Positions 34,061-43,310 of a DNA stretch of 64,000 nucleotides are shown piece by piece (position 1 is the first letter of the stretch; each line of letters opens with the position of its first letter). The notes below the pieces were generated by a model that did not search any database, was not told where the DNA came from, and saw only the letters and a program-made list of their open reading frames with translations. The position numbers and the translations under genes were made by a program. This stretch comes from Guillardia theta CCMP2712 (taxonomy: Eukaryota > Cryptophyceae > Pyrenomonadales > Geminigeraceae), in NCBI RefSeq assembly GCF_000315625.1, contig NW_005434536.1, positions 90,383 through 154,382 of the forward strand. Reading direction: 5' to 3'.

Positions 34061-34670
34061 TGAGTGATTTTAAAGGGTTGTAGATCAATTCCTACGGCTT
34101 AGCTTGATTCCCATAGGGTTAGATTCAATGTGGGCCTCAAGGTTTTAAATCCCGAGTTGATCGGCTTACAAGCCGGCTGACTGAGTAGTCTGCACGTGGT
34201 CGGTAGAATAAGTGATTGAAAAAAGAGACAATGAGTGGTTTTAAAGGGTTGTAGATCAATTCCCACGGCTTAGCTTGATTCCCATAGGGTTAGATTCAAT
34301 GTGGGCCTTAAGGTTTTAAATCCCGAGCCGATCGGCTTACAAGCCGGCTGACTGAGTAGTCTGCACGTGGTCGGTAGAATAAGTGATTGAAAAAAGAGAC
34401 AATGAGTGGTTTTAAAGGGTTGTAGATCAATTCCTACGGCTTAGCTTGATTCCCATAGGGTTAGATTGGATGTGGGCCTTAAGGTTTTAAATCCCGAGTC
34501 GATCGGCTTACAGGCCGGCTGACTGAGTAGTCTGAACGCAGGTGGATGAATAAGTTATTGAAAAAAGGAAGAATGAGTGATTTTAAAGGGTTGTAGATCA
34601 ATTCCTACGGCTTATCTTGATTCCCATAGGGTTAGATTGGATGTGGGCCTTAAGGTTTTAAATCCCGGAA
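34061..34670. repeat. 171-bp tandem repeat, about 3.6 copies
   Basis: The start TGAGTG(A/G)TTTTAAAGGG recurs at 34061, 34232, 34403 and 34574, an exact 171-bp period. Units differ by a few percent. The last unit is cut after about 95 bp. No ORF and no tRNA-like fold recognised; satellite-like. Confidence 0.9.
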
Positions 34671-35463
34671 CTGCACCGGGTGGTCGCTTATTGCGGCAAT
34701 GTCCGTTCTACCTTCTTGGTCAGCACATATAGTGTACTGGGGTAAATTTCGTCGTGGAACCCTGCAGACTCACAAGAGCCTAGCTCTAAGAAATATATAT
34801 CGATGGTCCTGCTCTCGTGGGGGCAGTGCTGGTTGAAATTTCCTAGTGCATTGTTATAAAAAATCCACCCGAGCACTATACGACCATGTGCAAAGCTGAC
34901 CAAAATTCGAATTTTTGGGTTTGTGGACTTGCATGGGGGGTGGGTACGGTCTCTGGAACCATCTGCGAGGTCTAGAACGGCCTCTGTCATCAAAAAACAC
35001 GTAAGCCTCTGAAAAGTTCAGGCCATGACTAAGTGAGCCCGGCAAAAGTTCATGTATCGAAGACCGGCCCCGGGCACTATGGGGACCCCAGATGGGAGCT
35101 ATACTATCGATTACAAGGCCCTAGAGCCAAGGTCTAAGATTTCTTGAAAAGTTCAGGAACGATCATGACCACCCCACCCCCTGCTCTGACCGCATGGGCA
35201 TGGTAAAATAGGTGGTGTTGGGTGGTTGATGCGGCCAGTCGATGGGAGGCTGTAGGGAGGGGAGGGGAACGCTTAAAGCTCTTCCCCTGGGCCGTTTTCG
35301 ATGCTTCTTGCATGTGTCCCGACTTACTTTGATGTCCTGGGATCGATTTTTGGGGTTAAATGTTGCGTTTCTGTGAGGATAACACATTTTTCTTATGATG
35401 CTCCCTATTTGACGGTTACATTGCATGCTCAGCCATTTTGTGATTTTTAACTTGCAGGGTGAA
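34671..35463. other. Non-coding flank of the island
   Basis: No supported gene. A good 3' splice site (TTTTAACTTGCAG) just before 35464 suggests a 5'-UTR exon or further exon of the following gene lies here. Confidence 0.4.
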
Positions 35464-36574
35464 ATGTCTTCGGAGCGCAAGACAAGGAGCACCAAGAGGG
35501 TCAATGAAGACAACTTCAAGCAAAATCTCGAGGCTGCAGGTGATTTCTTTGCGATTCACTGCTCTCGCTGCCCTATTTTTTTGAATTTGATATGAAAATG
35601 CATGCACTTTGGATGTGAAAATGCGTTTCTTGCGCTGAAACTTTGTGGCAGAGCCTGAGAAGAAGAAGCAATGCTATGGGCAAGCCCCAATCATCAAGAA
35701 TTTGTCGGAGATTGTCAAGGTCTCGATGCTTGAGTCCGACAAGACCAAGCCTGAGGCCAAGCTTTCGTGCATGCATGGGGAGGCGGGTCAAGCGTGTAAG
35801 GAGGATTATGGGGCTTGTGCATCCAAGGATCTACTCCCTTTTATTGCCCATTACAAATGCTTCGATGTTTCGAAGAAGGAGAAATTTCCAAGCCCCGATT
35901 TCCTGCATTTCTGGGGAACCGCAGGCTGGTCGTTGCATGGATTTTCTGCTACAATGAAGGTCGGTGGGGTGATGGAGAAGGTCGATGCAGAGAACTCATC
36001 TTGTCAGAACCTTGTAAAGGCCTGCAAGTCACTGAGCTCTGTCAATCCCGATGAGATGAAAATCCAGCACATCCTCCGTGCGATGTTCTCGGTGGAGAGC
36101 CTGTGGTCCAAGATCCCTGTAGAGGACTACTGGAAGTTTCTAGCTGACCTGAGCACATCGCAAGAAGTCCTTGATACCGGGATGGATGATTTCGTCTTAA
36201 TAGTCATGTGTAGTGCCCATGCCTACTTCATCCGGGAGTTTGATCGCAAGGACTTAAAGGATGACCATCTGAACATGTATCAATGGATGCATTGTACCTT
36301 ACCAGAGCTCATTTGCAAGGGGTTTAAGAATTGCAATGATCTCTACAATTCCTACATAAAGTGGATTTCGAAGAATTTTGACATTGTCGATGCAAAATCT
36401 ATAGACATGTTGGGTTACATCAAGGTGATCGTCAATTACTATTGCTTCAGCTTCCTTCGATACTCGGACAAGTTCACCCGTGAATATATGAAGACAGTGG
36501 CTCCCAAGGGCATGAACGTCGATATTGTAGATAGTGCATGCCTTGTGATGAGGAATGTTCAATGCAAAATATAA
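35464..36574 (+). CDS. Intron-containing gene of unknown function
   Basis: Exon 1 (35464-35539) starts ATG TCT TCG and ends ...GCTGCAG. A 112-nt intron (35540-35651) with GT...TTTGTGGCAG borders follows, then exon 2 (35652-36574). Joining them keeps the frame and gives 332 residues. The N-terminus is charged, then there is a Cys/Lys-rich region and a long helical domain with Tyr/Phe/Trp. The spliced structure and lower GC set it apart from the viral genes, so it is probably host-derived or part of a mobile island. No family recognised. Confidence 0.6.
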
Positions 36575-36576
36575 AT

Positions 36577-36725
36577 TTTAACGGTTTTCAACGGTTTAAC
36601 GGTTTAACGGTTTTCAGATTCTGGCCAAGGGGGGGGGCCTTCCCTGGGGGCCTGGGCTCTATTAGTAATTATAACATTAGTCAATTTAGTACAACAGAGC
36701 ACCCCACCCCTGAATGTCAGTCTCT
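36577..36725. repeat. Dispersed repeat, copy B
   Basis: It starts 3 nt after the stop of the spliced gene. AACGGTTT iterons, CAGATTCTGGCCA, a G-run, GGCCTTCCCTGG, an AT stretch and GCACCCCACCCC follow in the same order as in copy A (23242-23390). The AT palindrome of copy A is absent here. Confidence 0.7.
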
Positions 36726-36807
36726 GTAGGGGTACTGGCTAAATCAGACCTGTACCCACTGCATGCTGCCCATCACAGGGTGATCATCACTATATAAAAC
36801 GGTGAGT

Positions 36808-36845
36808 GAGTGTGTGTGTGTGTGTGTGTGTGTGGAGAGAGAGAG
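36808..36845. repeat. TG and GA microsatellite
   Basis: A (GT)n run followed by (GA)n, ending at the start codon of the next gene. The open frame through it (a Cys-Val repeat) is not real coding sequence. Confidence 0.85.
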
Positions 36846-38102
36846 ATGGATTACGCGGAGTGCAAGAGGCGAGTGAAGAACATAGATTCATATCTTGATG
36901 AGATCATTCGCCTTCAGAATCGTATCCTCACTATTCAAGACACTCAGATCAAAAACATGGACAGGAAGGCAAGGAAGGAGTTCATCAACAATATCTCACT
37001 GCTGGAGGGGATAGATTTTTATGCATCGAGCATCGATGAGAGGGCGAGATTGATTTACAACATTTCCGGACAGGTAGAAGATCTGTCTACACAACAACTC
37101 ATTGAAAAGTATGGACCATTGGTGCAAAATACAACCATCAACAGAACCATAAGCTATTTGAGCACCATACTTAAAGATTACTATGAATCACTCCATAATA
37201 ATGGGTCTCTCAAGGATATATTGGGTAAAGCCAGAGATGATCTACAGCGCAAATTGAATATATTGGAGACATACATTCAATTATTGTCAAGTTTCACGTT
37301 TAATCATGCAAGTCATGGAGATCATGAAAGTAGCCTGGGTAATCTGCGAGCAAAATCCAATAAGGAGACGGGGTACAGGGTCTATTACTTGAAAGCTGCA
37401 CATAAGATTGTGAAAGAAATTGAATCAATAATGGAACAAAGATATAATATGCAGTTTAAGCATGGTGAAAATTTTATTGATGAACGTAATGAGCATCCAG
37501 ATGATTTTATACGCTTTATATTCATATTTCTTAACGATGCAAGGAAGAAGTTTATCAACAATTCGTCACTGCTGCAGGGGATCGATTTATATCGATTGAA
37601 CATCGACGAGAGGGCGAAATTGATTTACAACATTTCCGGATCCTTACAAGATCAGATTGCACAACAAATCATTGATCAGTACAAATCATTTGTTAATGAC
37701 TCTTCCATGAACAAAACCATAACCTACTTGAGTATTATTCTTGAAGAGTACTATCAGATACTTGATGACAATGGGAAAATTAGTGATATGTTTGATGAAG
37801 AAAATATTTTACGGAAAGAATTGGATCAGTTGAAGTTATACATTCAACACTTGTCAAGTTTTACTTTTGAACATTTGGATGCTGTAAAATTCAAATCTAG
37901 CCTTGTGCATCTCCAGATAATGTCCGACACTAAAACAGGGTACAGGGTGTATTACTTGAAAGCTGCACATGATGTTGTGAAGAAAATTGAAACAATAATG
38001 GAACAAATATATAACATTCAATCTAAACATGGCGACAATTTTTTCGATGGACTTCTTAGTAATCGAAATAATCATATACACTTCATATTCGTATTTAATT
38101 AA
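36846..38102 (+). CDS. AT-rich gene with two long internal repeats
   Basis: A 418-aa protein from the ATG at 36846. Two copies of a domain of about 170-180 residues occur in tandem. Both contain ARK(E/K)FINN, SLL-x-GID, IDERA(R/K)LIYNISG, and T-x-YLS-x-IL, and both end with TGYRVYYLKAAH. The protein is helical and rich in Asn, Ile and Lys. Codons are far more AT-rich than in the viral genes, so it was probably acquired separately. An ACTATATAAAAC box lies near 36790. No family recognised. Confidence 0.7.
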   Translation: MDYAECKRRVKNIDSYLDEIIRLQNRILTIQDTQIKNMDRKARKEFINNISLLEGIDFYASSIDERARLIYNISGQVEDLSTQQLIEKYGPLVQNTTINRTISYLSTILKDYYESLHNNGSLKDILGKARDDLQRKLNILETYIQLLSSFTFNHASHGDHESSLGNLRAKSNKETGYRVYYLKAAHKIVKEIESIMEQRYNMQFKHGENFIDERNEHPDDFIRFIFIFLNDARKKFINNSSLLQGIDLYRLNIDERAKLIYNISGSLQDQIAQQIIDQYKSFVNDSSMNKTITYLSIILEEYYQILDDNGKISDMFDEENILRKELDQLKLYIQHLSSFTFEHLDAVKFKSSLVHLQIMSDTKTGYRVYYLKAAHDVVKKIETIMEQIYNIQSKHGDNFFDGLLSNRNNHIHFIFVFN

Positions 38103-38162
38103 CTCAACTGTTATTGATGATGGATCATGGAAGTCAGAGATACTAGATTGAAGGACAGCAAG

Positions 38163-38267
38163 CTACCCCCCAACCTGGGTGTGTTCGTCAAGAGCGATGG
38201 CCTGGACCTCCTCTGCAATGTCGAGGAGGCGGTGACCAAGGCCGAAGACAAACATTGCTTGTTCCAT
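38163..38267 (-). CDS. 34-codon ORF overlapping the previous stop (TAATG)
   Basis: The stop of the upstream 62-codon ORF and this start overlap by one base (TAATG at 38269-38265). The codons are GC3-rich and read MEQAMFVFGLGHRLL..., which looks coding. Either this is the frameshifted tail of the same gene, or a second small gene translated by re-initiation. Confidence 0.4.
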   Translation of the reverse strand: MEQAMFVFGLGHRLLDIAEEVQAIALDEHTQVGG

Positions 38268-38455
38268 TACAGTCTCGGGCCGCTGGGTTGCGTGACTTCC
38301 AAAAAACAACCCGAGGGGGAGTTGACAGACACCCGGTAGTTGAAGCTCTGCTGGATACCGTCGGCGCGTGTGTAGGTTGTGCTGTTCTTGATGAGCTCGA
38401 TGGAGAGAGCGAGGGAGCGGATTCGCTTCTCCTTCTCCTCTTGCTCCATCACCAT
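38267..38455 (-). CDS. Small viral protein, possibly frameshifted at its end
   Basis: A 62-aa ORF from the ATG at 38455 (a second ATG is at 38449). Helical N-terminus (EQEEKEKRIRSL) and then a strand-rich end. Strong G/C preference at third codon positions supports real coding. It is divergent from the 38600 gene, with T/A tracts between. Confidence 0.5.
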   Translation of the reverse strand: MVMEQEEKEKRIRSLALSIELIKNSTTYTRADGIQQSFNYRVSVNSPSGCFLEVTQPSGPRL

Positions 38456-38548
38456 GCTGTGTGGGGAGTGAAGCCCGCCCCTAGATTTTTTTTTCCTGTT
38501 TTTTTTTATTTTTTTTAATACCAAAAAAAAAGGTTTTCCCTCCAAGTA

Positions 38549-38571
38549 GCCCGTCCCGCCACCGCCCGTCC
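38549..38571 (+). promoter_or_regulatory. Two GCCCGTCC elements after T-tracts
   Basis: GCCCGTCC at 38549-38556 and 38564-38571, the second 36 nt before the ATG at 38600. AAGTAGCCCGTCC matches the string before the gene at 3775. Confidence 0.4.
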
Positions 38572-38599
38572 AAGACTATTCCCGCCACGCGAGAGCAGC

Positions 38600-40319
38600 A
38601 TGCCGATTAACAAGAGCAACCGCCCCGAGTCCGATGCCTCCATGGAGGTTGAGGATGTTGTAGAAGCTACCCCCGGAAGCTATGCAGGAGGCCACCGTCA
38701 ACACGGAGCTCCTGGTCCCCGAGCCGCTCCTGCACCCCAGCAACCTGTGGCTGGAGGGGCTGGCGCTCCCCTCCCCGGAGGACCGCCACGAGAACCTCCC
38801 CACGGTGATCGCGATGGTGGTGGACCCGGTGTACTGCCGCCTGGGGGTGTTCAACCAGGAGAAGATGATCAGGCAGGGTTCGGGCAAGGAGCTCAGGTCG
38901 CTGGCGAGCCACTTTGTGGTGCTGGCGCCCTTCTCCGCGGGCTGGGGCAAGGCGCCGCTGGAGGACAAGCCGCTCAAGAACGCCGAGTTCCTGAGCGAGA
39001 TCCACGTCGATGCGGACGGGAGGCGCGGCCTGATGATCTACTCCTTCGACAAGCACGAGAGCAACCAGCAGTACAAGGGCGCCGTGAGGAAGGACCTCGC
39101 TACCCTGGTCCAGGCGGGCTGCACTCTGCGGCTCTCGACGACGGCGAAGACCTTCGACTTCGAGAAGCAGAACAAGAAGGCCGGGCAGAGGGCGCTGTTT
39201 CCGGATGTGGAGACCATCCCGCCCTTCACGCTCGTCAAGCTCTTCCTGAAGCCGAACAATGCCACGAAGGTCGACACCCCGGGGGACGTCGTCTCGATCA
39301 AGTGCATCGAGATCATCCCGCTCACGCTGTACTCCTTCGTGCCCGCTATGGGCGGCTTCCCCGCCACCTTTGAGGAGCAGAAGACCATCACGGAGGTGTG
39401 CAAGACCTACGCCCCCGAGGGCTGCCGCCCCTGCTCCAACTACCTCTTCAGCAACGGCGGGGAGGTGATGCTGCTGAGGAGCGTCTCCAGCCTCCTCCGG
39501 GCCTCCGTCGATGAGGACGGCGCCGGCGTCACGATCTCGAACGCCTGCCTCGACTTCGAGATGGGCAAGTCCATGGTCGATGAGGTGCGCATCGACGGCC
39601 CCACGCTGATGCGGTATACGAACTGCTCCACCGTGAAGCGCGCGTGCCAGCTGCTCGAGGTCGCCGCGAGCTGCGGGTGCCTTCAGCTGATGGTCGCCAA
39701 ATCCTGGGTCGCCAGGGAGACCGAGGATGGCCCCGGGAAGAACCAGCTCGTCTTCCGCGCCGCCCCCGTCATCGACTTCCTCCGCCTGCTCGGCATCGAC
39801 GTCTCCGCCGGCACGGACGACGACGTGCTCCGCTTCCTCCTCCACGCCCCCCAGACCCGGGACAGCACCGTCGTGATCCGCAAGGACGGCAACGCCAAGA
39901 TCAGCTTCGACGCGGCGCGGCGCTGCCTCGTCCACGAGACCCACCGCTTCTTCAACTTCGAGGAGGAAGGCAAGGAGCTCAAGCGGGAGATCATCGTCCG
40001 GCTCGACCTCCGCGTGCTGTCGGACCCTTCCAAGGGGCTCCCGGTGGACCCGTCGGTGTCCATGGACTGGCAGCCCTACCACGCGTCCTACCCCGTCCCC
40101 AAGTGCTGCCGCGTCCACATCGACCTCGGCCCCAAGCTCAACCCGGAGGGCTACGCCGTGGACATCGACATGCAGCCCGTCCCCAACTACCTCTGCATGC
40201 AGCTCAACCTCTCCTCCTCTCGCCCCCCCTCCGTCCCCGGGATGGGGAACGCCGCTCAGGAGGCCAAGACCTGCCGCAAGAGGGCCGCGCCCAGCGTGGA
40301 GGACGCCGACTCGTTCTGA
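38600..40319 (+). CDS. Candidate single-stranded DNA-binding protein, one frameshift near the N-terminus
   Basis: The main ORF is 38682-40319 (545 aa). An upstream ATG at 38600 opens another frame whose 25 codons look coding (Ser/Glu/Asp-rich). A single-base indel in the C/G run near 38671-38676 would join the two. The body is globular with beta-rich segments, including TPGDVVSIKCIEI, which looks OB-fold-like. The C-terminus is SVEDADSF, an acidic tail ending in Phe, as in bacterial SSB and phage gp2.5-type proteins, where it recruits partners. I infer an SSB role from this tail, the size and the early-type promoter. A virion protein is the main alternative. Confidence 0.45.
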
Positions 40320-40391
40320 GTTTCTAAGTCTTTCTAAACTAGCATGATAGTAAAATTCGTAACGTTTATGATGATAATATGATATGGGAAT

Positions 40392-41174
40392 CTACATGTA
40401 GAGGTTGCGGGCCGCCGAGTTCAGCGCGCCCGAGATGTCGTCTTCCTCCGAAAGCTCCGAGTCCGAGTCCATGCCGCCGTTGAACTGCGACGCTCCCGTC
40501 ACCATGCCTTGTGGGTTGGTGTTCGTGGTGTTGGTATCATTCTCCTTCTCCTCCTTCATCTGCCTCAGGCGGGGGGTCAGCTGGTTTTTCGTCTTCAAAA
40601 CGTGTGTTTGCGCGATCCAGAGGTCCAGGTTGTAACGAGCCGGCATGTCTTTCCTCTTGTCCCACATGTCGACGAGTTTCAGATCATCCTGGGTTGGATT
40701 CTCTGGCTTCTTGTATGATTTTGTCATCCAGTTTTCAATCTTGGAATTTGGGAGCTTGGCGACATCCTTGGCCTCTTGCATCATCTTTTCGTCGTAGGCC
40801 TTGCGGTTGTTCCACATCTCCTTCTGCTCCTCAGTAATGCCCTTCTTATTGAGCTGTACCTCCGCGTTGTTCCGCATGATCAGGAATTTGACGTACTTCT
40901 CGTCGGCGTTGTGGTTATTGATGTTCTGCATCCGGAGGAAGAGATAGTCACCGTTGTTCATGCGCTTGATGGCACTGTCCTGGGACATGTCGAAATGGTA
41001 GACTGGTTTGTCATCCAGCTCTGATGTTATCACGCTACCGTCATTCTTGAATAGGATCTTGCTGTGTTTGAGCATCGCTCTGGCCTTAGCAGCCTTGAAT
41101 GTCTGGTGGTGTTGGTTCTCCTTGTTCCATCCTCCAGTTCTGATTTCACCGTTCTGCATCGCGTAGATAACCAT
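40392..41174 (-). CDS. Late-class hypothetical protein
   Basis: A 260-aa protein from the ATG at 41174; a GTG 12 nt further up is in frame. It is hydrophilic and helical with Asn/Lys/Met-rich segments and an acidic tail (SDSELSEEDD). A TATTTAAA box lies 52 nt upstream. Function unknown. Confidence 0.65.
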   Translation of the reverse strand: MVIYAMQNGEIRTGGWNKENQHHQTFKAAKARAMLKHSKILFKNDGSVITSELDDKPVYHFDMSQDSAIKRMNNGDYLFLRMQNINNHNADEKYVKFLIMRNNAEVQLNKKGITEEQKEMWNNRKAYDEKMMQEAKDVAKLPNSKIENWMTKSYKKPENPTQDDLKLVDMWDKRKDMPARYNLDLWIAQTHVLKTKNQLTPRLRQMKEEKENDTNTTNTNPQGMVTGASQFNGGMDSDSELSEEDDISGALNSAARNLYM

Positions 41175-41218
41175 GTGGTCTGTCACTGCCCGGCTCTGCG
41201 GGTCCCTGTTTCACAGGC

Positions 41219-41226
41219 TTTAAATA
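41219..41226 (-). promoter_or_regulatory. TATTTAAA late-type box
   Basis: Minus-strand TATTTAAA, 52 nt before the start at 41174. It is the longest spacing in the set. Confidence 0.5.
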
Positions 41227-41268
41227 TGGGCCAAATGGATGGGCATGTCAATCCCGGTACACCCTGCA

Positions 41269-42450
41269 CTACTTGCGATTTCGGCGTGTCTTCCTGCCTT
41301 TCTTTTTGTTGCCATTATTGTTCTGGGCAGGTTGGTTATTGCCCTTCTTGTTCTGGCCCGGTTTCTTCTTGCCCTGTTGCTTTGTGCTTGGCAGGATGAC
41401 GTTCCTAGCTTTGGCCATTTGTTGTAATTCTGTCTCACCGACTGTGACACCCACACCGGGTGTCTTCTGGCCCTTGTTTTTCTTCTTATGAGCATTCTGT
41501 GTTCTCTTGGCGTTCATAGCCATGGTACGTGCAATAGCTAGCTCTGGGGGTAGCTTCCTTGAGATGGGGCTTTCAAAGAGCTCGAGAGCCTTGATCTGCT
41601 TGATGATATCATCCCTTTTTTTCTCCCTCTTTTCTCTTTCATTTTTTTGGTAAACGGTTTCCTCGAGATTCACATTTTGATTTTGAATGGTCGATTTCAG
41701 AGTTCTGATGCGGTTTTTGATGACTTTTTCGTTAATTTTGATGATCTCAGCCGTCTTCTTCAAGGCAGTTTCGGTTGTATCGAGCTTCTCAGCCGGCATA
41801 GAGGTTATCTTCATACCAAAATACATCTGGGTGCCGATGCATGTCGCATCAAACATGGAATCGCCGTGTGTTGCCATTGGTATGTCACTCTCGTTTCCAG
41901 CTGCCTGAGCACCATCGCCGCCAGCCCTCAGTGCTTTGATCCTTTCGATCGTCTTTTCGATGTTCTTCAACGTGATGGCGAGGTTTACGTCGCTTTTGGT
42001 CAGTGCGATGAGTAAATCATCGAGATTCGTTTCCTTGTGGACCTTGCCGTAGTATATACTTGGTCCACTTGTTTGCATCGTACTAATGATTGACGGTTTT
42101 CCCGGATTTACCGTCATTAGAGGTCCATAATCTGTATATCCTTCACGGGGTGTAGTAGTGGGGGCGTAACCTGAATTGTTAACTACCAAGTTTGTTAGAG
42201 AACTTGTTATCTCTTTTCTGTGTTTCTCGATCAAAGTTTCCAACGAAATCATTTTTTCCCTCATCACATCTGGTGATGGGTTATTCATAATTTCGTTCCT
42301 TAGACGGTTCACAGACTCCTTGAATGATCTATTGTTGTCCTTCTTTTCTTTAACCTTATTCTCAAGATTGGTCACGATTTGAGCATTCAGCCTTACAAGA
42401 TCACTGTATGAGATCAGGTCGATCTTCTGACCGTCGTTGTACAGGTACAT
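41269..42450 (-). CDS. Late-class coiled-coil protein with basic Asn/Lys tail
   Basis: A 393-aa protein, start at the ATG at 42450 set by the TATTTAAA box. Long coiled-coil regions (about 25-90 and 215-300) flank a short Gly/Pro/Thr linker. The C-terminal 50 residues are Lys/Asn/Gln/Gly-rich (KKKPGQNKKGNN, then KKKGRKTRRNRK), like a nucleic-acid-binding tail. A genome-packaging, core or tegument protein would fit. No family recognised. Confidence 0.65.
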   Translation of the reverse strand: MYLYNDGQKIDLISYSDLVRLNAQIVTNLENKVKEKKDNNRSFKESVNRLRNEIMNNPSPDVMREKMISLETLIEKHRKEITSSLTNLVVNNSGYAPTTTPREGYTDYGPLMTVNPGKPSIISTMQTSGPSIYYGKVHKETNLDDLLIALTKSDVNLAITLKNIEKTIERIKALRAGGDGAQAAGNESDIPMATHGDSMFDATCIGTQMYFGMKITSMPAEKLDTTETALKKTAEIIKINEKVIKNRIRTLKSTIQNQNVNLEETVYQKNEREKREKKRDDIIKQIKALELFESPISRKLPPELAIARTMAMNAKRTQNAHKKKNKGQKTPGVGVTVGETELQQMAKARNVILPSTKQQGKKKPGQNKKGNNQPAQNNNGNKKKGRKTRRNRK

Positions 42451-42488
42451 CGTACAACCGTGCCCTTCCCGACGCGTGTGCAATGATC

Positions 42489-42496
42489 TTTAAATA
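42489..42496 (-). promoter_or_regulatory. TATTTAAA late-type box
   Basis: Minus-strand TATTTAAA, 46 nt before the start at 42450. Confidence 0.6.
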
Positions 42497-42588
42497 TGCG
42501 GCAGGGTGCATCGACACCGTGCAGCAAGTCCTTTTAGGCTCAATCCACGGAGGTCGCTGGGTGAGGGGACGAAGGGGGAGGGGAGGGA

Positions 42589-42960
42589 ATGAAGCAGGTC
42601 GACCTGACCCGCAACCAGCTGGTGGTGGCGGGCAAGGCCTGGGAGCATGAGCGGAGCCCGTGCTGCCGTGACATGATCCGGCATCTGGTGAGGAGGGAGT
42701 GCTACTGCAGCTGGTTCCAGCCGTCGGGCGGGGGGCTGCAGGACCAGTTCCAGGCGATCCGGATGGGGGAGGGCTACTACACCCTGAGCCTCAGGATCCA
42801 GAAGGCCATGTTCCGGCACGTCCGCCTGACGAAGGGCTTCCGCAACGTCGAGCGCCTCCCCGACGGGAGGCTGAAGCTCCGCATCCCCACGCAGCTCCTC
42901 GTGGAGAAGAAGCGCACTGCAACGCGGTTTACCGTGAGTCGTTGGGAGGGGTGTATTTAG
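42589..42960 (+). CDS. Small Cys/His-containing viral protein
   Basis: A 123-aa basic protein. A cluster HERSPCCRDMIRH...RRECYC near residues 20-40 could bind metal. The remaining 80 residues are beta-rich and basic. It is followed 31 nt later by another small gene on the same strand. No family recognised. Confidence 0.55.
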   Translation: MKQVDLTRNQLVVAGKAWEHERSPCCRDMIRHLVRRECYCSWFQPSGGGLQDQFQAIRMGEGYYTLSLRIQKAMFRHVRLTKGFRNVERLPDGRLKLRIPTQLLVEKKRTATRFTVSRWEGCI

Positions 42961-42991
42961 AATCTGCGCGGGTGACGATGAGCTACAGGTG

Positions 42992-43291
42992 ATGCGCTCC
43001 AAGTCGGGCGCGCCCTGTGGGGTCGGGAAGCCGTCCTACTCCAAGCGCGTCAGGCTGGAGCGCAAGGCCGAGGCCTCCGACCTCATCGACCTCACCGACA
43101 TCATCAACGGCATCCTCGGCCCCGCTGCTGCCGACTCCCGGCCTAGCTATACTGCCTTTTTTTTATCTGAAGCCGAGACCGCCGAGCACGTCGTCCAGCA
43201 CCTCTTCCGCGAGTGCCCCACCCTCACCCGCGACCGGATGGAGTTCGTCAGGTCCATGACGCGGTTGTATGATAAGATCGTTCAAAACTAA
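42992..43291 (+). CDS. Small viral protein
   Basis: A 99-aa protein with a basic N-terminus (SYSKRVRLERKAE) and then helices. Start at the ATG at 42992; an earlier ATG (42978) ends after four codons. It is convergent with the 43311-44276 gene, 19 nt apart. Function unknown. Confidence 0.55.
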   Translation: MRSKSGAPCGVGKPSYSKRVRLERKAEASDLIDLTDIINGILGPAAADSRPSYTAFFLSEAETAEHVVQHLFRECPTLTRDRMEFVRSMTRLYDKIVQN

Positions 43292-43310
43292 TTTTACTTA
43301 TTCAACAAGC

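Noticed and set aside
34061-34670. tRNA-like or CRISPR-like repeats
   Set aside because: The period is 171 bp with no variable spacers, and no cloverleaf could be drawn.
38127-38339. 70-codon plus-strand ORF
   Set aside because: The minus-strand frames on the same DNA have better codon bias and neighbour logic.
38667-40118. 483-codon minus-strand ORF opposite the putative SSB
   Set aside because: Antisense shadow with skewed Val/Glu/Gly composition.
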